From Rickettsiales bacterium (lineage in GTDB: Bacteria; Pseudomonadota; Alphaproteobacteria; Rickettsiales; UBA3002), in contig PBPD01000033.1 in the NCBI GenBank assembly GCA_002725445.1, positions 1 through 5,509 on the forward strand: a stretch of DNA of 5,509 nucleotides, given 5' to 3'. Shown here piece by piece: positions 3,827 through 5,509 of this stretch. The notes under the pieces are model-generated. The model worked only from the letters and a program-made list of their open reading frames with translations, was not told where the DNA came from and made no database searches. How positions within the stretch are numbered: the first letter of the stretch is position 1; each line of letters begins with the position of its first letter. The translations under genes were made by a program, and so were the position numbers.

Positions 3827-5509
3827 TTGCCTAAATTTATTCGCCCACTCTCACGCCCTGCACTGGCTGGTTTCACCCTTATCGAGCTGGCAGTCATTCT
3901 GCTCTTACTCGGCGTCATGATGGGATTCGGGTTGGAAGCCATCACTTCCCGCAATGTCGATGAAAACCTGACCAGCACCCAAGAGCGGCTGCAAGAAGTG
4001 GAAGCAGCACTCACCCAATATGCGTTGCGCAATGACCGCTACCCTTGCCCCGCACCGGGCGTTGCGCGTGATGATGCGAATTTTGGCCAATCCGTTAACG
4101 CTACCGGAGCTGGCAACTGTGCCGGCACTAACATCTCCCGCAATGGCGGTGTTGCTATCGGCACCATTCCCGTACGCGAGCTTGGCTTGTCTAATAGTTT
4201 TGCCACCGATGCATGGGGCAATCTGCTCACTTATGCCATCACCGAAGCCAGCACCCAGACCGACGGTGTCGAGGCCGATGGTGCTATCGAAGTGCGGCAG
4301 GTGACAGGTCGCACCAGCTCAGAAGAAACCACTGACTCTACTGTCGTCGCCACCACCTATGTGCTGCTTAGCCACGGCGAAGACGGAATGGGCGCTCGTT
4401 CTGCCATGTCCGGCAATGTCAATGCCGCCAATTGTACGGGTGACAGTTCCGACGCTGAGAACTGCGACAATAGCGATAACACTTTCTACGACGCCGCCAT
4501 TCATAAAGGGCTGGATTCCAACATCGACCTGTTAAGCGGCGATGATGTGATGATCTATAAAGCCATTACCGCTCCTAAATGTAGCCTGCCATGGGGTGGC
4601 ACTACCCCGCATGGAAGCAGCGTGACAGCCTATTCAAATGCATCACCGCTTAACCAGTCTTGTACTAATTTCGATCAAGTACGCACATGCGATAACGGGG
4701 TACTTAGTGGCGATAGCCAGTTTAACCTCGAATCCTGTACCGCACGCTGTAGTCTGCCGTGGGGTGGAGAGATCAGTCACCCCAGCAGCGTGACTGCTTA
4801 TTCAGAACCAACGCCAGCTGGCCCATGTTCCAGCGTTCGTCAAACACGTACCTGTAATGACGGCACGCTCAGCGGCAGCTATACGTATAAAAATTGTACC
4901 AACGGCTGTAGTCTGCCATGGGGTGGTTATATTCGTCATACCAATAGCGTCACCGCTTACTCTGACAACACACCAGCAGGCGTATGCTCCAACTACGATC
5001 AGACACGCACCTGCAATAACGGTTCGCTCAGCGGCAGCTATACAAATCAAAGCTGTATCAATGGCTGTAGCCTGCCATGGGGTGGTTATATCCGCCATGG
5101 CAACAGCGTTACTGCCTATTCTACCAGCAACCCTTCTGGCCCCTGCTCTAGCTACGACCAGACACGCAGCTGCAGTGCAGGTTCACTCAGTGGCAGCTAC
5201 ACCCGACAAAGTTGCACAAGCGGCTGTACTGCGACCACCCGCAGCTGGAGTGTGAGTGGTGCGTCCTGTAGCGGGTCGATTAGCAGCGCTCGCCATGGAG
5301 ACAGCCGCACTGCTTCGCAGAGTGGCCAGCCGTCGGGTAGTGCGAACTTTAGCTGTAGCTCGGGCTCCTGGGGTGGACCGTCTGGCGCCAGCTGTAGCTG
5401 TAGTGTGACCCTAACATGCTCGGGATGTAATCGTATACAGCGCAACAGCAACTGCTCGACCACGAATTTAGGGCATAGCACGGTTTGCTGTCCACCGCCG
5501 CCACCACCA
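3827..5509 (+). CDS. Pilin C: prepilin-like protein with tandem CSLPWGG modules and polyproline tract (3' truncated by window)
   Basis: The frame is open from after TAG 3779-3781 to the window end (561 codons from the start). It has no in-frame ATG before the pilin helix. TTG 3827 is chosen: GGATGG (3815-3820) lies 6 bases upstream, and it gives a 15-residue leader MPKFIRPLSRPALAG that matches pilin A's MPK start and length. Cleavage G15^F16 in AGFTLIELAVILLLLGVMMGFG, Glu20 at +5. The core has RYPCPAPG, GTIPVRELGL, TDAWGNLLTYAI, LLSHGEDGMG and AENCDNSDNTFY, ending near residue 250. Then come four CSLPWGG modules (from Cys252, 308, 361, 414), one module of the pilin B type (from Cys467), the CSGCNR...NCSTTNLG...CC linker and at least six prolines (556-561). 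By comparison with B, a Cys-rich end domain probably follows outside the window. Inference: a secreted-face adhesin or pilus tip subunit; the partner or ligand cannot be told. Confidence 0.88.
   Translation, partial: MPKFIRPLSRPALAGFTLIELAVILLLLGVMMGFGLEAITSRNVDENLTSTQERLQEVEAALTQYALRNDRYPCPAPGVARDDANFGQSVNATGAGNCAGTNISRNGGVAIGTIPVRELGLSNSFATDAWGNLLTYAITEASTQTDGVEADGAIEVRQVTGRTSSEETTDSTVVATTYVLLSHGEDGMGARSAMSGNVNAANCTGDSSDAENCDNSDNTFYDAAIHKGLDSNIDLLSGDDVMIYKAITAPKCSLPWGGTTPHGSSVTAYSNASPLNQSCTNFDQVRTCDNGVLSGDSQFNLESCTARCSLPWGGEISHPSSVTAYSEPTPAGPCSSVRQTRTCNDGTLSGSYTYKNCTNGCSLPWGGYIRHTNSVTAYSDNTPAGVCSNYDQTRTCNNGSLSGSYTNQSCINGCSLPWGGYIRHGNSVTAYSTSNPSGPCSSYDQTRSCSAGSLSGSYTRQSCTSGCTATTRSWSVSGASCSGSISSARHGDSRTASQSGQPSGSANFSCSSGSWGGPSGASCSCSVTLTCSGCNRIQRNSNCSTTNLGHSTVCCPPPPPP
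4580..5224 (+). repeat. Four tandem CSLPWGG modules (56, 53, 53, 53 residues)
   Basis: Units start at the Cys codons 4580, 4748, 4907 and 5066 and end at 5224; the last three are exactly 159 bases. Consensus: CSLPWGG, about 4 residues, a H, SVTAY, then C, a QTRTC or QTRSC, LSGSY, and a final C three residues before the next unit. Four cysteines per unit (1, 27, 36, 50 in unit three) suggest two disulfides per domain. Units three and four are the closest at DNA level. I recall similar CxLPWGG...SVTAY...TRTC...LSGSY modules in other bacterial surface proteins but cannot name the family. Confidence 0.9.
5225..5509 (+). repeat. Distal cassette of pilin C shared with pilin B (module, CSGCNR linker, polyproline start)
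   Basis: Residues 467-561 of pilin C align along their whole length with residues 367-462 of pilin B (3006-3293): RSW/KTW, SGQPxGSA, GSWxGPxGASCSC, CSGCNR, NCSTTNLG, CC and prolines, with a one-residue gap. The DNA has diverged mostly at third codon positions, although AATTTAGGG with ATAGC after it is unchanged. This is an old shared domain order and not a recent conversion. Confidence 0.8.

Noticed and set aside
4802..5098. Minus-strand open frame with internal repeats (ITTPWQ motifs)
   Set aside because: Its repeats are simply the reverse reading of the 159-base modules of pilin C; no ribosome site or homology is seen.
4580..5224. Possible CRISPR-like regular repeat
   Set aside because: The 159-base periodicity is coding, the repeats are conserved at protein level and there is no short identical repeat with unique spacers.

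Overview
The window looks like chromosomal DNA of an alphaproteobacterium of intermediate GC content. Four things point there: a ubiquinone-pathway COQ7 hydroxylase, GCTATA-type -10 boxes, a perfect CtrA-type box (TTAA-N7-TTAAC) in front of a pilin gene, and a family of pilin-like proteins I associate with alphaproteobacteria. No species can be assigned from the sequence alone.

Layout, all genes on the + strand. 1-293 is the 3' end of a COQ7 (demethoxyubiquinone hydroxylase) gene. 393-566 encodes a 57-residue hypothetical protein. 644-928 encodes a 94-residue lipoprotein behind an extended -10 promoter and a good Shine-Dalgarno. 1018-1093 is a tRNA with a CAT anticodon, more likely tRNA-Ile2 (lysidine-modified) than tRNA-Met. 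The remaining 4.4 kb is a cluster of three paralogous prepilin-like genes: A (1159-1911), B (1908-3572) and C (3827 to beyond the window end). A and B overlap by ATGA. C sits behind a 254-base intergenic region with its own promoter and a CtrA box.

All three pilin proteins have a short basic leader, a prepilin peptidase site (G^F with Glu at +5), a hydrophobic helix and a similar globular core. A stops at the end of the core. B and C carry long cysteine-rich modular C-terminal regions, so they look like membrane- or pilus-anchored adhesins or tip proteins. B has three related Cys/Trp modules, a CSGCNR linker, 17 consecutive prolines and an 81-residue Cys-rich end. C has four tandem CSLPWGG modules (three of exactly 53 residues), then the same last module, CSGCNR linker and polyproline start seen in B. 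The window ends inside C's proline tract.

The most interesting observation is directly after the stop codon of B. In the same frame lies SKPDEFSCR-stop, a near copy (26 of 29 bases) of the end of A plus the ATGACA that starts B. Two of the three differences are silent as codons. This suggests that B arose by duplication of an A-like pilin gene and that its Cys-rich region was inserted just before the ancestral C-terminus, leaving the old tail orphaned.
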